Shown here in pieces: positions 32,201 through 42,607 of a stretch of 64,000 bases of DNA. The DNA lies in contig NW_008246081.1 of the NCBI RefSeq assembly GCF_000281045.1, positions 407,178 to 471,177 of the forward strand. The letters are read 5' to 3'. Position numbers and translations under genes: made by a program. The notes under the pieces are model-generated. The model had not been told where the DNA came from and did not search any database. It was given only the letters and a program-made list of their open reading frames with translations. Position 1 is the stretch's first letter; each line of letters begins with the position of its first letter. This DNA is from Saprolegnia diclina VS20 (Eukaryota > Oomycota > Saprolegniomycetes > Saprolegniales > Saprolegniaceae).

Positions 32201-33714
32201 GTCATCCACAAGACGCCGTCGACCAAGGCCATTGTGTTTGACACGCAGACGCCTGTGCTCCTAGACGTCGCGTCGTCGAGCGAAGAGGAGAAGACGCCAA
32301 CGACGACGTCGACACCAACGCTGACGTGGCAGCCGCCGGCTGACGAGGCGACGCAGGTGCTTACGTCGCCAGTCTCGTCGCCAGCCAAGAGTGCCGCGTC
32401 GTCGCCAGCCAAGAGCGCTGCGTCATCGCCGGCCAAGAGTGTGGGCTCGCCCGAGAAGGGCCCGTCGCTCGTGGAGCAAGAAGTGTCGCGTGTGCTCGAA
32501 AACCTCAGCCTCGCGCACCGCCCGGACGCGATGCCGCACCGCGCCAAGCAGCAAAAGATGCTCCACGACTTTGTCCGCCGCTGCGTGCATCAAAAGCAAC
32601 GCGGCAGCGCGTACGTCTCGGGCACGCCGGGCACAGGCAAGACCGCGCTCCTCCGCATCATGCAGGAGCAGATCACAAAGGAGTGGTCGAGTGCGCACCA
32701 GGCGACGCCGCTCTCTGTCCTCAACCTCAACGCGATGGCGCTCAGCGACAGCAACGGCGTCTTTACGACGATCGCGCGCAAGATGACCAAGCGGTCGTTC
32801 ACGTCCACGGCGGACGCCATTGCCGCTCTCGAGATCGCGTTCCAGAGCACCACCGAGACGACGTACGCTCTTTTCTATCAATCTATCAGTGTATCAACCG
32901 TGTCTCACATCGGTGTAGGTTGCTGATCCTCGACGAAATCGACGTGTTGCTCAACGGCAAGGGCGAGAGCGACCTCTACCGTCTCTTTGAGTGGGCGCAC
33001 CGCCCGTCGTCGTCGCTCATTTTCATTGGCATCGCCAACTCGATCGACCTCACCAACAAGTACATTCCGTATCTGCGCACGCGGTTGTGCATCCCGGTGG
33101 TCGTCATGTTCCGGCCGTACGACTACGACGCGATCCACAGCATCCTCGAGGCGCGCATCGTGCGCGACAGCCTCTTGCCCAAGGCGCTCTTTGAACCCGT
33201 CGCGCTCTCATTCCTCGCGCGCAAGATTGCGCAGCTCAACGGCGACATTCGCACGGCGTTTGACATTTGCCGGCGCGTCCTCAACCAAAAGGCCGAGAAG
33301 GAGAGTACGGGCAAGAGCTTTGCGGTCTCGCTCATGGAGATGTCGGCGACGCTCAAGCTTGTGGTCGACTTCCAAGGCTCCAAAGTGCTACAGACGCTGC
33401 CGCGCAACACGCAGTTCATCGTGTACGCGACGACCAAGATGCACCCGCGCGTCGCCAACGTCTACTCGATCCACGAGACGTACGACAAGTTTTGCGAACT
33501 GAGTCGATTGGCCGGCACGTCGGCGGCGTCGATCATGACGCTGCGCGAGTTTTACACGCAGCTTGATACGCTGTCGTCGCAGAACCTGCTGACGCTCAAC
33601 GTCAAGAAGGAGTCGTTCCGGCTCTTCATGACGAAAGAAGAAAACGAAAAGAGCTTGGGCGTCGACCCGTACTTCAAGGCGCTTCTGCGGACGTCGTCGT
33701 CCATGTCTCCGTAG
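29297..33714 (+). CDS. CDC6: CDC6-like AAA+ replication licensing factor with repeated N-terminal modules
   Basis: Two exons, 29297-32862 and 32919-33714 (56-nt intron inside a Thr codon), 1453 residues, about 2.5 times human CDC6. The C-terminal 400 residues are the AAA+ core: Walker A GTPGTGKT, Walker B LLILDEID just after the intron, sensor 1 region IFIGIANSIDLTNKYIPYLRTR, then a winged-helix end (LTLNVKKESFRLF). The wording IANSIDLT and the short gap to the winged helix fit CDC6 better than ORC1. The N-terminal 930 residues hold six copies of a roughly 60-residue module (residues about 153, 221, 365, 593, 764 and 862 onward), spaced by Lys/Ala/Pro-rich linkers and an acidic Ser/Asp stretch. 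There is no BAH domain that I can see. E2F-like site upstream. Confidence 0.84.
29753..32065 (+). repeat. Six divergent protein repeats in the CDC6-like N-terminus
   Basis: Copies start near 29753, 29959, 30390, 31075, 31588 and 31882. The shared pattern is an aromatic then a helix (IWDILEADGW, VLKEFGWTYV, VLQSRGYTHK, LLQKRGWRYK, VLKARGWTER), then a beta-like Y-x-Y or Y-x-V-PG stretch, then an acidic D/E-E-x-x-x-x-F/Y-L helix. Each copy is about 55-62 residues. Divergence at DNA level shows these are old, not recent duplications. Confidence 0.75.
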
Positions 33715-34079
33715 TCGTCATGTGTCTTTGGACCTTAGTAGACCCTCTTATTTTATCCCTTTGACATCGATACGATGCTGTGCTCTCTGCCACATCCCAG
33801 GGCTAGGGATACCGACGACCGACGTCAGCTCCGCAAGCGTATTGAGCCCTTGGTTCATGCTTCTTGCACTGATGGAGTGTCGCTGGTTGACCGACTCGTC
33901 ACGGACGAGAGGCGTCATTCGACTAGGGCAGGAACGGCGCAGCATGACGCGACCGTTGGCGTCCTCGGACCTTGTGTCCAGAGCTACTGCGTGTACCGGA
34001 AGCTCGAGGCGAGGATGAGAGATGCAGACGTGCATGTTGAGGTTAAATAGCAAGGCGCTCCCAATGGCGCATAGATAGG
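33715..34079. other. Intergenic, 365 bp, between convergent genes
   Basis: Space between the stops of the CDC6-like gene and the ankyrin gene. No gene or repeat recognised. It is long compared with other convergent gaps in this window (37-70 bp). Confidence 0.5.
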
Positions 34080-35384
34080 TTAGATCGAGTGCACGCGCTG
34101 CGTGTGGCGCATGACGTCGTAGTAGACAAACGAGGATGACCGGCCGTCGTCGATCGGCGTGTCGAGCGCGCGTTCGAGGAGCGTGACGACCGTCTCGTGG
34201 CCGAGCTGGCACGCCTTCATGAGGCTTGTTTCGCCGCGGGCGTTCTCGCGGCTGACGTCGGCGCCCTTTCGCAAAAGATACGCGACCATGGGCCCGTGGC
34301 CGTGCATGCTGGCAATGTGCAGCGGCGTGTCGCCGATCGCGCTCTGTCCGTTGACGTCGGCGCCCGCATGCACGAGCAGCCGCGCGATCGTAAAGTGGTT
34401 TTCCTGCACGGCCACGTGCAGCGCAGAGTCGCCGTTCGGTCCTGTCGCGCCGCGGACGCTGGCCGACGCCCGGACAAGCGCCTCGACAAACGGAAGCGCG
34501 CCCGTTGCTGCGCAGATGTAGAGCGGCGCGACGCCGATCGCGTTCCGGGCGTTGACGTCGACGCCGAGGAGGAGGAGGTACTTGAGGACGTCGAGCTGCT
34601 GCATGCGGCACGCCGTGTGCACGAGCGTGTCGCCCACAGCGTACGCGTCGCCGCGGTAGTCGACGACGAGGCCAGGGCCACAATCGGCGACAAAGCGCTG
34701 GACGCTCGCAACGTCGCCGGTCGAGACGCAGTGGTGCAGAAACTGGCTGCGCGTGCTAGAATTGGCCGTTGCGAGCAGTAACCGCTGCATCTCGACATCG
34801 TCGCGGGCGGCCATGAGCGCTGGGAGCCGGGATACCTGTGGATGGGACGCGAGGAGCTGGGTTACGAGGGCAGTGTTGCCGATGCTACTGGCCTGCGCCA
34901 GCACCGCGTCGTCGACGGCCGCGCCGTGGGCCAAGAGGATGTCGATTATTGCCGTTGCGCGCTTGGTGATGGCCAACACGAGCGCGCTCTCGTTGGGCGA
35001 GTGGCACTTGTTGGGCAAGGCGCCGGCGCGCAAGAGCACAGCGGATATCGCCTCGTCGGCCGCGAGCACGGCCATCTGCAAAAGCGTGAGGCCGCACACA
35101 GTCGATCGGTCGGGCGGTGGCAGCTGCGCGAGGGGGCACGTGCGCGGCGCCCGGCGCATGCAGAAGGGCGAGACGCAAACTTTGTGTTTGCTGCTGCACA
35201 CGACCGTGTGGTTGACAGTGCAGGCGTGGATCGCAATGTGCGCCTCGACAACGTTCGGGTCGCCGGCGAGCACGAGGTGCGCGAGGTCGCGGCAGCACTG
35301 GCGGTCGGCCGAGCACGTGCGCGGGCGCATGCGGGGCTCGGACACGGCCGGCGTGTACCACGCGCAAGAACCGAAGATCGACAT
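34080..35384 (-). CDS. Ankyrin repeat protein
   Basis: Intronless, 434 residues, starting MSIFGSCAWY. The first 90 residues are rich in Cys (about ten), without a motif I can assign. Residues about 95-220 contain degenerate ankyrin units (LTLLQMAVLAADEAISAVLL, SALVLAITKRATAIIDILLAHG). Residues about 250-410 hold five clear 33-residue repeats (GDTLVHTA, GVAPLYICAATG, GDSALHVAVQENH, GDTPLHIASMHGHG, GETSLMKACQLGHE). No TM helix, signal peptide or catalytic domain is visible. Such proteins are scaffolds and are numerous in oomycetes; the partner is unknown. Confidence 0.9.
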   Translation of the reverse strand: MSIFGSCAWYTPAVSEPRMRPRTCSADRQCCRDLAHLVLAGDPNVVEAHIAIHACTVNHTVVCSSKHKVCVSPFCMRRAPRTCPLAQLPPPDRSTVCGLTLLQMAVLAADEAISAVLLRAGALPNKCHSPNESALVLAITKRATAIIDILLAHGAAVDDAVLAQASSIGNTALVTQLLASHPQVSRLPALMAARDDVEMQRLLLATANSSTRSQFLHHCVSTGDVASVQRFVADCGPGLVVDYRGDAYAVGDTLVHTACRMQQLDVLKYLLLLGVDVNARNAIGVAPLYICAATGALPFVEALVRASASVRGATGPNGDSALHVAVQENHFTIARLLVHAGADVNGQSAIGDTPLHIASMHGHGPMVAYLLRKGADVSRENARGETSLMKACQLGHETVVTLLERALDTPIDDGRSSSFVYYDVMRHTQRVHSI

Positions 35385-36482
35385 GATGCGTGGTGGGAGG
35401 CGACTTAGTCAATGAGCACCCGTCGGCGCGAGGTGTGCTGGACTCAGCGCTTGCCATCTGCGCGTTCCAGCACATGTGTCACTGACCACTCGCGCGAGAT
35501 ATGGCCGAAACGACCACCGCCCGAAGGAAGCAGCCCAACCAACTTGAAGAAGAAGAAGTAGGAGAAGGCAACGGCGTCGATCCAGTCAATGACGTATTGC
35601 ATCATCATCAACCACCGCCACGAGTGCGACGAAGAAGCCACAGCACCGTGTCCGCTTCGACCACACTTCCGCATGAAGAAGCCATGTCCTCCATCATCAT
35701 CATCTTCATCATCAACATCATGGGCACTCCACGAGCAAGCTGCTATTGCTGCGCAGCGAATCGTTTCGATCCGTAGCGACCAACCGACATATCACCATGG
35801 TCGGCCATTGCAAGCACGTGTGGCTTCTAGGCGGCGGAGCTCAAAGAGCCGATGGCAACCGGTGGTGGTGGCGACGCGGTAGTACACAGTACGTACCTCG
35901 CGTCGGTTGCGGCGTTGGTTCCTCGCTTGACGGATGGATCCAGCTTCTACATGCGTCGTCTTGCGACCAGGATTACTTGATGGTAACCATGCTACATGAC
36001 ATCCGTGTTTGGTAGCAATGGAAGCTCGTCGAAAATGAGGCAAGTACGTATACGCAGCCTCGCCACGTCGCCCCATATCTCTCTCTTTTCTGCGGTGTGG
36101 AGACACGCAGCTGCACATGACAAGGTTGTCATGCGACTAAAGGCGTGGGGTTGACCGACATCTGCATGGAGCAAAACCCTTCTTCTTTCGGTGGAATCAT
36201 TAGACAGAGATGCATAACACGTATCGCAACGGAGACGACTGCAACGTCCCATTGTCAGGGCGATAGAGACGTGCGTTGGTGGTTGCATGTGGGCAGCAGC
36301 GGCCATCTTGACGTAGAAGAATGGAGCAAGCGCGCTGCCTGGCGCTATTTCCGCCAAAGGCCATTGGCCACTTTTTGCACCAATGGCCAACGTTTCATAA
36401 TCGGATTTTCATCCAATGGAAGCGACGTATTTTCGGTGGTCGACTCGCCTTTGATCATCCATCAAAAAGTCGAGACGGAACG
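35385..36482. other. Intergenic, 1.1 kb, divergent, no gene recognised
   Basis: Open frames on both strands near 35440-35880 lack family features, though minus 35444-35674 encodes a hydrophobic stretch with four Phe in a row. CCAAT or ATTGG boxes cluster close to the bL33 gene (about 36361, 36380 and 36414). I see no other element. Confidence 0.45.
35689..35722 (+). repeat. Imperfect (ATC)n microsatellite
   Basis: About 34 bp of imperfect trinucleotide repeat (CATCATCAT...CATCTTCATCATCAACATCAT) in intergenic DNA. Confidence 0.85.
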
Positions 36483-36811
36483 ATGGCCAAGGTAGATGGC
36501 GGCGCTGGAAGAAGGTCGACGGTCGATGCTCATGCACATACGATAGGGTAAGGCCAAGTCGGTCATCATCAAGCTGCTCAGCGCGGCCAACACTGGGTAC
36601 GATGCCATGGACATGGAGAAGCGGCGCTAACCTGACGCGTAGCTTCTTCTACACGACGCGCAAGAACCCGCGCAACATGCAAAAGAAGTTGGCCCTTCGC
36701 AAGGTAATAGCTTGCACGAGGATCCTGCTGCGTTCTCACGAATCGACGTAGTACGACCCCGTTGTCCGGCAGCACGTCTTGTTCAACGAGGCCAAGATCA
36801 AGAAGGGTTAA
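36483..36811 (+). CDS. MRPL33: Mitochondrial ribosomal protein bL33
   Basis: Four tiny exons: 36483-36491, 36547-36596, 36643-36703 and 36752-36811 (introns 55, 46 and 48 nt), closing to 59 residues, the normal bL33 size. The spliced protein begins MAKGKAKSVIIKLLSAANTG and contains FFYTTRKNPRN, KKLALRKYDPVVRQHVLFNE and AKIKKG at the end, all family hallmarks. With no plastid expected in an oomycete, the mitochondrial large subunit is the likely site. Only 9 nt (Met-Ala-Lys) precede the first intron, and no single exon is longer than 61 nt, so ORF-based searches would miss this gene. Confidence 0.88.
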
Positions 36812-37478
36812 ACAGCATGAACACACAAGTAGATCGAGTAGAGAAGAAGCATGGTAACTCGCCAACAATGAGCGCGCTCCCTGCTGCGTGGGTGTCTTCT
36901 TTGGTCTCTCTGACCTGCAGGCCCATCGCCTCGTACGATAAGATTCCGCCACGCACATCCTCTGCGTCATCATCCCGTACGGGCCGTGACGCACCTGCCG
37001 CGTGCACCTAGCTACCGGAGGGCACCCAGTTCCAATGATGCCATGATCTAAGCCCTTCGTCCATGCGCTGGCAGTCGGCGGAGCTTCGCCTTCCGGGCGC
37101 ATCATTATCATAGAATCCTAGTCGTTGTCGCTGTCTTTGCTGCTTGGCGACGTGGGCATAATATGTGGCAGAATCGACGACCTTAAAAGTGGCATCCCGC
37201 GTAAAGTCCAGTTGTTTATGGTCCGCGAGCTCTCTGGCGCGTCCCTGCGACGCTTCTAAAGCTGGCTCACACCACCTGCGTATGGTTGGCCTGTATCCCC
37301 TTGAGAGACCATCGTGTACATGCGCTCCTTTCCCGTCTTGTCGCGTCCACCACTGGCTTGGTTTCCCCAATAAAGTTCACTTTGCTCTTAAGTTCGGCGT
37401 CACCATGCCTAATCAGATTAATTGTGGCGTTGCAATACGCCAAGCCGCGACCGCGACAGTCCACCTTCCTATAGCACC
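36812..37478. other. Intergenic, 670 bp
   Basis: No gene recognised. AATAAAG at about 37370 could be a polyadenylation-like signal but has no gene to serve on that strand that I can see. Confidence 0.45.
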
Positions 37479-38196
37479 ATGCGCACGCGCCTCCACAACC
37501 TCCAGCGTCCGCTCAAGGCAATACGCTGCGCCGCCAAGGCCAAAGCGGCGGCGTCCGCCAAGCAAGCCGAGGCCCAGGCCTGCGAGCGCCTCCAGGCCAC
37601 GAAGAACGCGCTGGTACCGGCCCTTGCCGCCCGAGCCCGTTGACAAGTCTCGTAGATGATGCGCTTCACCAACGAAAACTCGTATCTGAACTGGGCGCGT
37701 AATGGCGTGCTCTCGTCTGGCGTCGGCGTGGCCATGTATGCCCAAGAGCACCACCGCGGCGCGCACCTGAGCGGCGCCGGTACGCTCGGCGACCACCGAC
37801 CCACGAATGTCACCTCTGTCCGTAGGGCTCTTGCTGCTTGGCTTTGGCTACATTGGTGTCGGGTCGCTCAAGTACATTCACTACGTGCTCCGGTACCGCA
37901 CGCTCATGGAGATGACGTGGCCGAGTGTCATTGCTACGTGCTCCCATGCGTCGATCGCGCTCGGGATTTGGCTCACGGCGACGGCGTCGTTCCTGGTAGG
38001 ATGGTGCTTCGACTACAACGTCCCTCATGGCTTGTCGTCGTAGGAGTCGATTCCGCTGGACGTGGATGTCCTGCTGCTGGAAGAGCCTTTCATTTCGTAC
38101 TTGCCCAATCGCATTGCCCAAGGCTTGATCGAGACGTACAATCTACACCAAGACTTATACGACGACGACGCGGTCGTGCGGCCGGGCTCGCATTAG
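37479..38196 (+). CDS. DUF202-domain membrane protein
   Basis: Four exons: 37479-37613, 37656-37779, 37826-37995 and 38044-38196 (introns 42, 46 and 48 nt), 193 residues. An Ala-rich basic helix of 45 residues comes first. Then comes a DUF202 (YidH-like) core: NENSYLNWARNGVLSSGVGVA followed by GLLLLGFGYIGVGSLKYIHYVLRYR and a third hydrophobic stretch (TCSHASIALGIWLTATASF). An acidic soluble tail follows. The three-TM layout with a Trp-x-Arg-x2-hydrophobic start matches DUF202, the domain also found at the end of VTC polyphosphate polymerases. The long N- and C-tails are specific to this protein. A mitochondrial presequence is possible given the basic amphipathic N-terminus; this is inference. 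Confidence 0.73.
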
Positions 38197-38363
38197 CCGA
38201 CGCCTTGTCTCTAGTACCGCATCGTCTAACCACCTCTATCTACGCGTGGTGCCAATATACAAAAGTTTGCTCCTTCTTCGGCAGCAAGAGCGTCGCATCT
38301 ACGGGCTTCACGCCGAACAGTCATGTTCCATCGAGTTATGCTTGCCGAGGCGCGCGACGACGC

Positions 38364-38899
38364 TTAGTTCGTGGCGTCAAAGTCAGGGTTGCGACGCACG
38401 GTGACGCCGTCCCACGTGATGTTGATGGGCTCGTAGTCGCGTTCCGGAAAGCGAGCATCGACGATGGGCGCCGCCAATAAGATATCGCTTTCGGGCGAGC
38501 GCGGCAGCGACGCGCCGTGGTCGACGAGGTCCTTCAAGATGCGCGTAATCTCATCGGGCGTCTTGTCGTCCAAGAACACTTGCTTCTCCTTGCCCCAGTC
38601 TACAGCCCATCTTAGCCATGCTGATTGCTCCACGGCGGCGCGTACCGTAGCGAGCGTACACGAACGGCTTGAGCTCCTCGGCCTCACGGTACACAAAGGG
38701 CGTGCGCGGGTTGAGCATCTTGAGCTCGTTGTAGTTTCGTCGGAAGAAGGAGCTAGACGACGCAGGTGGATGAGCGAGGTAGCGTGTCATGGCCCACGCA
38801 GCGGCGAGCTTACCGGAGGCCGCTGCTGCTCTCCGAGGTCGAGCAGGCCACGAAGCGCAGTTCCTGGACGTTGCGGGAGATTTGGGCGCGCCAGCTCAT
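38364..38899 (-). CDS. NDUFA2: Complex I subunit NDUFA2 (B8), with C-terminal extension
   Basis: Three exons: 38814-38899, 38646-38752 and 38364-38599 (introns 61 and 46 nt), 142 residues. The thioredoxin-like B8 fold is clear: MSWRAQISRNVQELRFVAC, SSGLRSFFRRNYNELKMLNP, PFVYREAEELKPFVYARYD, GKEKQVFLDDKTPDEITRIL. The matrix-arm NDUFA2 in animals is about 99 residues; here about 45 extra residues follow (from GASLPRSPE to the end), with Pro/Asp/Arg-rich composition. Promoter elements CCAAT (38957) and TCCGGA (38993) lie upstream. Confidence 0.87.
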
Positions 38900-38956
38900 C
38901 TTGCTGCCGTCTTCGTCGTCGGTAATTTGGCACTTCCCAACGCCACAAAGCCCCGA

Positions 38957-38998
38957 CCAATCGCAGGTCATACGGATAACGCACACCCATTATCCGGA
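38957..38998. promoter_or_regulatory. NDUFA2 promoter: CCAAT and TATCCGGA
   Basis: CCAAT at 38957-38961, CGGATAAC at about 38973 and TCCGGA at 38993-38998 (TTATCCGGAAA), 58-100 bp upstream of the ATG at 38899. Confidence 0.5.
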
Positions 38999-39234
38999 AA
39001 AGGCGGCCGCGATCTTGAAAGGCCGCGACCAGACCATTATACAGTAAAGGGCGATGGCGATGCATCTTGGCCTGCAGCTGCGCGCAATGGCGCCATGCTT
39101 GACTGCCTCCATGTGGTCGGCGCCGTGGCTACCGGCGGTCGATCATGCTCCGAGCCGCCCGCCCTCGTCGCCCAAGCAGGCTCTTTCTGGCGATACCGAA
39201 CGCTTGCATCAACATGCGACTACGATCTTGAAAC

Positions 39235-41087
39235 TTAAAGCAAGCTCGTGCGCACGGACGACGCCTCGCGAACGATGTCGACGTGCAAGAGCGCCTTGAA
39301 CGCCAGGAAGAGGCACCCGATGGGCAAGAGCACCAGAAACGAGACGCGCGCGACACGCGCACCGTCGGCCGAGAGCGTCGATGCATTTGTCGTCGTCACC
39401 GCACTGCCCGTCGCCTCTTGCAGCCACTTGTTGAGAAAGTACAGAATGTTGGCCTTTTGCTGACGACGCGGCGCAGGGTCGAGCGCCGAGTTGCCGAGGT
39501 CGCCGCAGTGGCCGCAGAGGTCGCAGACTGCCAAGAAGGCCGGTTGGTCTTCACTCAGCGACGCGAGCACTGACGCACGCTGCCACGGATCGTCGCCGCC
39601 GTTGGCATAAAAGATGTTGTGACCGTGGGGCTTGTCGCCGCCGTAGCGCTGGATCGTAGCGGCGACGCCAGCGGACGGGTCGACCACGTCGCCAAAGATC
39701 TCGTAGCACTGCTTCTCGTGGTAGTCGAGGTCCACGATTGACGACCGGAGGCTGTCGTGGTGCGGCGCCACCTAGTCGTCGCAACCGTTAGACGGCGACG
39801 AACACGCTGGGGTGAACCTGGAAGTAGGCGAGCTGGTAGCACTTTTGCCAGCGCCACGAGCGCACGTCGGCCCAGCGCGACGGGTCGTTCTTGAGGCAGG
39901 TCGTGTCGTAGAAGCAGCCCGCGCCAAAAGCAGCGCCGTACATGCCAATGGTAAAGTTGGCGAACGCCTACACTCCTCCTCGTATTCGGCGCGACGCGGG
40001 GTCGAAGCGCGTACCTCGGGGAGCGACACGTTGGCTTGGACGGCCGCGACCATGGGCGCGCAGAGCTGGTCCTTCTTGCCGTACTGCACGGCCATGGCAG
40101 CCGAGTCAGCGAGCATGTAGAAGAAATCCGGGTCCGCGAGCGCTTGAGCGCCAAGAAGGCCCTTGACCTATATCCACGCAACCTCAGTCGCACAAGTAAT
40201 GCAGTGCCACGAACCTCGTCGCTGCGGCCGGCGTGGATCTCGGACTCGTACGCTTTTGTGATTTGGCGAAGGGCGTCAGCACACTCTTTGCCTGCAGAGA
40301 GCGCGACCTACAAGACTGCGTGAGAGACCGCACTAGCCCCTGTGAGCAGAAACCTGTTGGTCGAAAGCGTGAAAGTTGTAGACGGGGTTGACGACACCGG
40401 ACGAGGACAAAGCCGCCACCGTCGTGTTCGGATACGCAATGCTAGCGCCAGCATCGATAAAAGCTCTCAGCAAAAGACGCGTACCGAAACCACGCCGAGA
40501 GCGCACCGGGATAGGACCCACCGACCGCGATCCACGGGTTGGACGTGGTGGAAAGCGTCGCTTGGTACGCCTCGATGAACGCCTTCAAGTCGGCGAGCGC
40601 TTGCTCGACGGTCAAGAACTTGAGGTTCTCGGTCGAGAGGTCGTCCTTGGGCAAGCTCTTCCCGTAGAAACGGTGTTCGAGGGCGACGACCTATGGCCTT
40701 CCGTTGGCGACCCAGCCAAGTAGGGCAGATACTGTCGCGTACCTTGGCACTGTGCTCCTTGGCAATCACGTCAATGTAGCCCGTGGGCATCTTGTCCATT
40801 GCGCCTTCGCCACCAATGTACATGATGATCGGGCTCTTGTCGAGCCCGCCCCAGTACGTATCGTCCACGTAGTAGCGCTGGAGAAAGTGGAGTGGCGGCT
40901 TGGGCGAAAAGTGGTCGAGCGTTTGCTGGAACCACTGCGCCTCCGGCGCCGGCGCCAGCGACACGACGGCGCCCGCCACGAGGTCCTTGAAGAGGTTGCC
41001 TCCGCGCGCATGCGTCGGCGGCAGGTGCAGCGCCGAGGCCATCGCGACGCCGCTCAGCAACGCCAGGGCAATCTTGGTCGTCACCAT
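39235..41087 (-). CDS. Serine peptidase family S28 (lysosomal Pro-X carboxypeptidase type)
   Basis: Seven exons: 40743-41087, 40485-40690, 40354-40441, 40215-40307, 40015-40167, 39818-39967 and 39235-39771; introns 43-52 nt, sum closes to 523 residues. A signal peptide ([19 protein letters not shown]) precedes WFQQTLDHF, the classic S28 opening. The nucleophile motif GGSYPG is preceded by [10 protein letters not shown]. The Asp region is [12 protein letters not shown], and the His is probably in [12 protein letters not shown]-terminal hydrophobic helix ([20 protein letters not shown]) suggests membrane anchoring, unlike soluble PRCP or DPP7. It is expected to act in the secretory or lysosomal pathway on proline-containing peptides. 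Confidence 0.93.
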
Positions 41088-41398
41088 CCTTTTTGCCGAA
41101 TGACTTCGACTCAGAAAAGATCCCACGCGCTGATTGGCTCGTGCGCAACGTCAAGGATCCTTATCATACACAGACTACACCCACGCAACTTTTAATATCA
41201 AGGAAACTCAGATCTTGGTGCCTTACGACTGGAGAGTTGGGTTCGTATAGTGCATGCGATTGCCCTTTTGTCGCCATCCGGACATCCGTATACTGTGCCA
41301 AGATCGCGACCGAAGGTCATCCATCATGTGGCGCCGCTTGTGTCCTCGCTCGGGCAGGTCGAGAGCTGCAAGGCGCCTGCTAATGAACATACGTAGAA
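41088..41398. promoter_or_regulatory. Divergent promoter, S28 peptidase and OGG1
   Basis: ATTGG (CCAAT on the peptidase strand) at 41133-41137 and TCCGGA at 41277-41282 (CATCCGGACATCCG). The latter is about 120 bp upstream of the OGG1 ATG. A short upstream OGG1 exon could also exist in this interval. Confidence 0.4.
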
Positions 41399-42607
41399 AT
41401 GGCCTGTCACCTCACACTGCAGAGCGGCCAAGTCTTCAACTGGCGCCAAGTCCAAGCGCAATGGGTCGGTGTTATCCAGCGTCACGTCATCGCGCTCCGG
41501 GAGGCCGAGTCAGCGATCGAGTACACATGCTTGCACGCGCCTCCGCTGCAAGACAAGGAAGACGACGTTCATGCACTCGTGTCATCCTACTTTCGCACTG
41601 ATGTACCCTCCCATTTGCCATTGCCAGCGGCTCATGCCATCGATAGGACAACCTCGGCGAGCTCTACGGTGCGTCGTTTTCTCCCGAGTGCGATGACTGC
41701 ATTGTCGCGTAGCGTCGTGGATGCAGCCCAACGACCAGTTCTCACCGGCCTTTGCGTCGCTGCCCGGGCTCCGCCTCATTCGGTGCGTGCATACTCTTGC
41801 TTCCATACGTGCCGCATGGCGAGCGTCCTAGCCAAGACCCGCTCGAGTGTCTCTTTTCGTTCATTTGCTCGTCCAACAACAACATTGCGCGCGTGACGCA
41901 GATGCTCGAAAAGTTACGCGCGCGCTTTGGCGACGAACTCATGACCCACGACGGCACGCCGCTGCACGCCTTCCCGACCCTCGCGCAGCTACAGGCCATC
42001 CAAGAGCCCGAGCTGCGCACGCTCGGGTTCGGGTACCGCGCCCAGTACATTGTCAAGTCGGCGGCGATTTTGCACGACCTCGGCGGCGAAGCCTACTTGC
42101 AGACGCTGCGTGCGAACGCAGACGCGGCCGCCGTCCAGACGTCGCTGACGCAGTTTGCGGGCGTCGGGCGCAAGGTCGCCGACTGCATCGCGCTCTTCTC
42201 GCTCGAAAAGCTCGAGGCAATCCCCGTCGATACGCACGTGTGGCAGATCGCTTGCCGCGACTTTCACGCCAAAGTACACTGTAGATCTGTGAATGTATGC
42301 ACGCTGAACAACAAATACGATGACGCAGGCGCACAAAAGTTTGACGCCGACCGTATACGCCCAAGTGGGCCAGCTGTACCAAGACAGGTTCACGCCGTAC
42401 GCGGGGTGGGCGCACAGGTACGACCTTTGCGTTAGTCTCTTTCGATGGTGGCATGCTAGTGTCCTCTTTGCGGCCGAGCTGGCTGCGTTCAAGCCAGCGA
42501 AACCGGCGGCCGCCAAGCCTCTCAAGCGCAAGAAGAGCGACATCGACGACTCGTCCAACAAGCCCATGAGAAAGAAGTCGACCCGCACGCGCGCCCAAAC
42601 TGCCTAG
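41399..42607 (+). CDS. OGG1: OGG1, 8-oxoguanine DNA glycosylase
   Basis: Six exons: 41399-41602, 41647-41668, 41713-41782, 41832-42273, 42329-42417 and 42460-42607; introns 42-55 nt, 324 residues. Visible motifs: LTLQSGQVFNW (substrate pocket start), RQDPLECLFSFICSSNNNIARV, the helix-hairpin-helix FAGVGRKVADCIALFS with catalytic Lys (in GRKVADC), PVDTHVWQIA with catalytic Asp, and PYAGWAHSVLFAAEL. The Lys/Arg-rich tail (LKRKKSD, RKKSTRTR) is a likely nuclear localisation signal. It is a bifunctional glycosylase/AP lyase of base excision repair. The second exon is only 22 nt. The start could lie in an upstream exon, because the N-terminal domain is slightly short. Confidence 0.93.

Noticed and set aside
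29297-33714. Calling the AAA+ protein ORC1
   Set aside because: No BAH domain is visible and the sensor-1 wording (IANSIDLT) and C-terminal winged helix fit CDC6 better, although ORC1/CDC6 separation by eye is not absolute.
33748-34683. Minus frame of 311 codons overlapping the ankyrin gene
   Set aside because: Different frame on the same strand; the overlapping part is a shifted reading of ankyrin repeats.
35501-35882. Plus-strand frames with His and Ile runs
   Set aside because: The runs come from the (ATC)n microsatellite; no domain or conserved start context.
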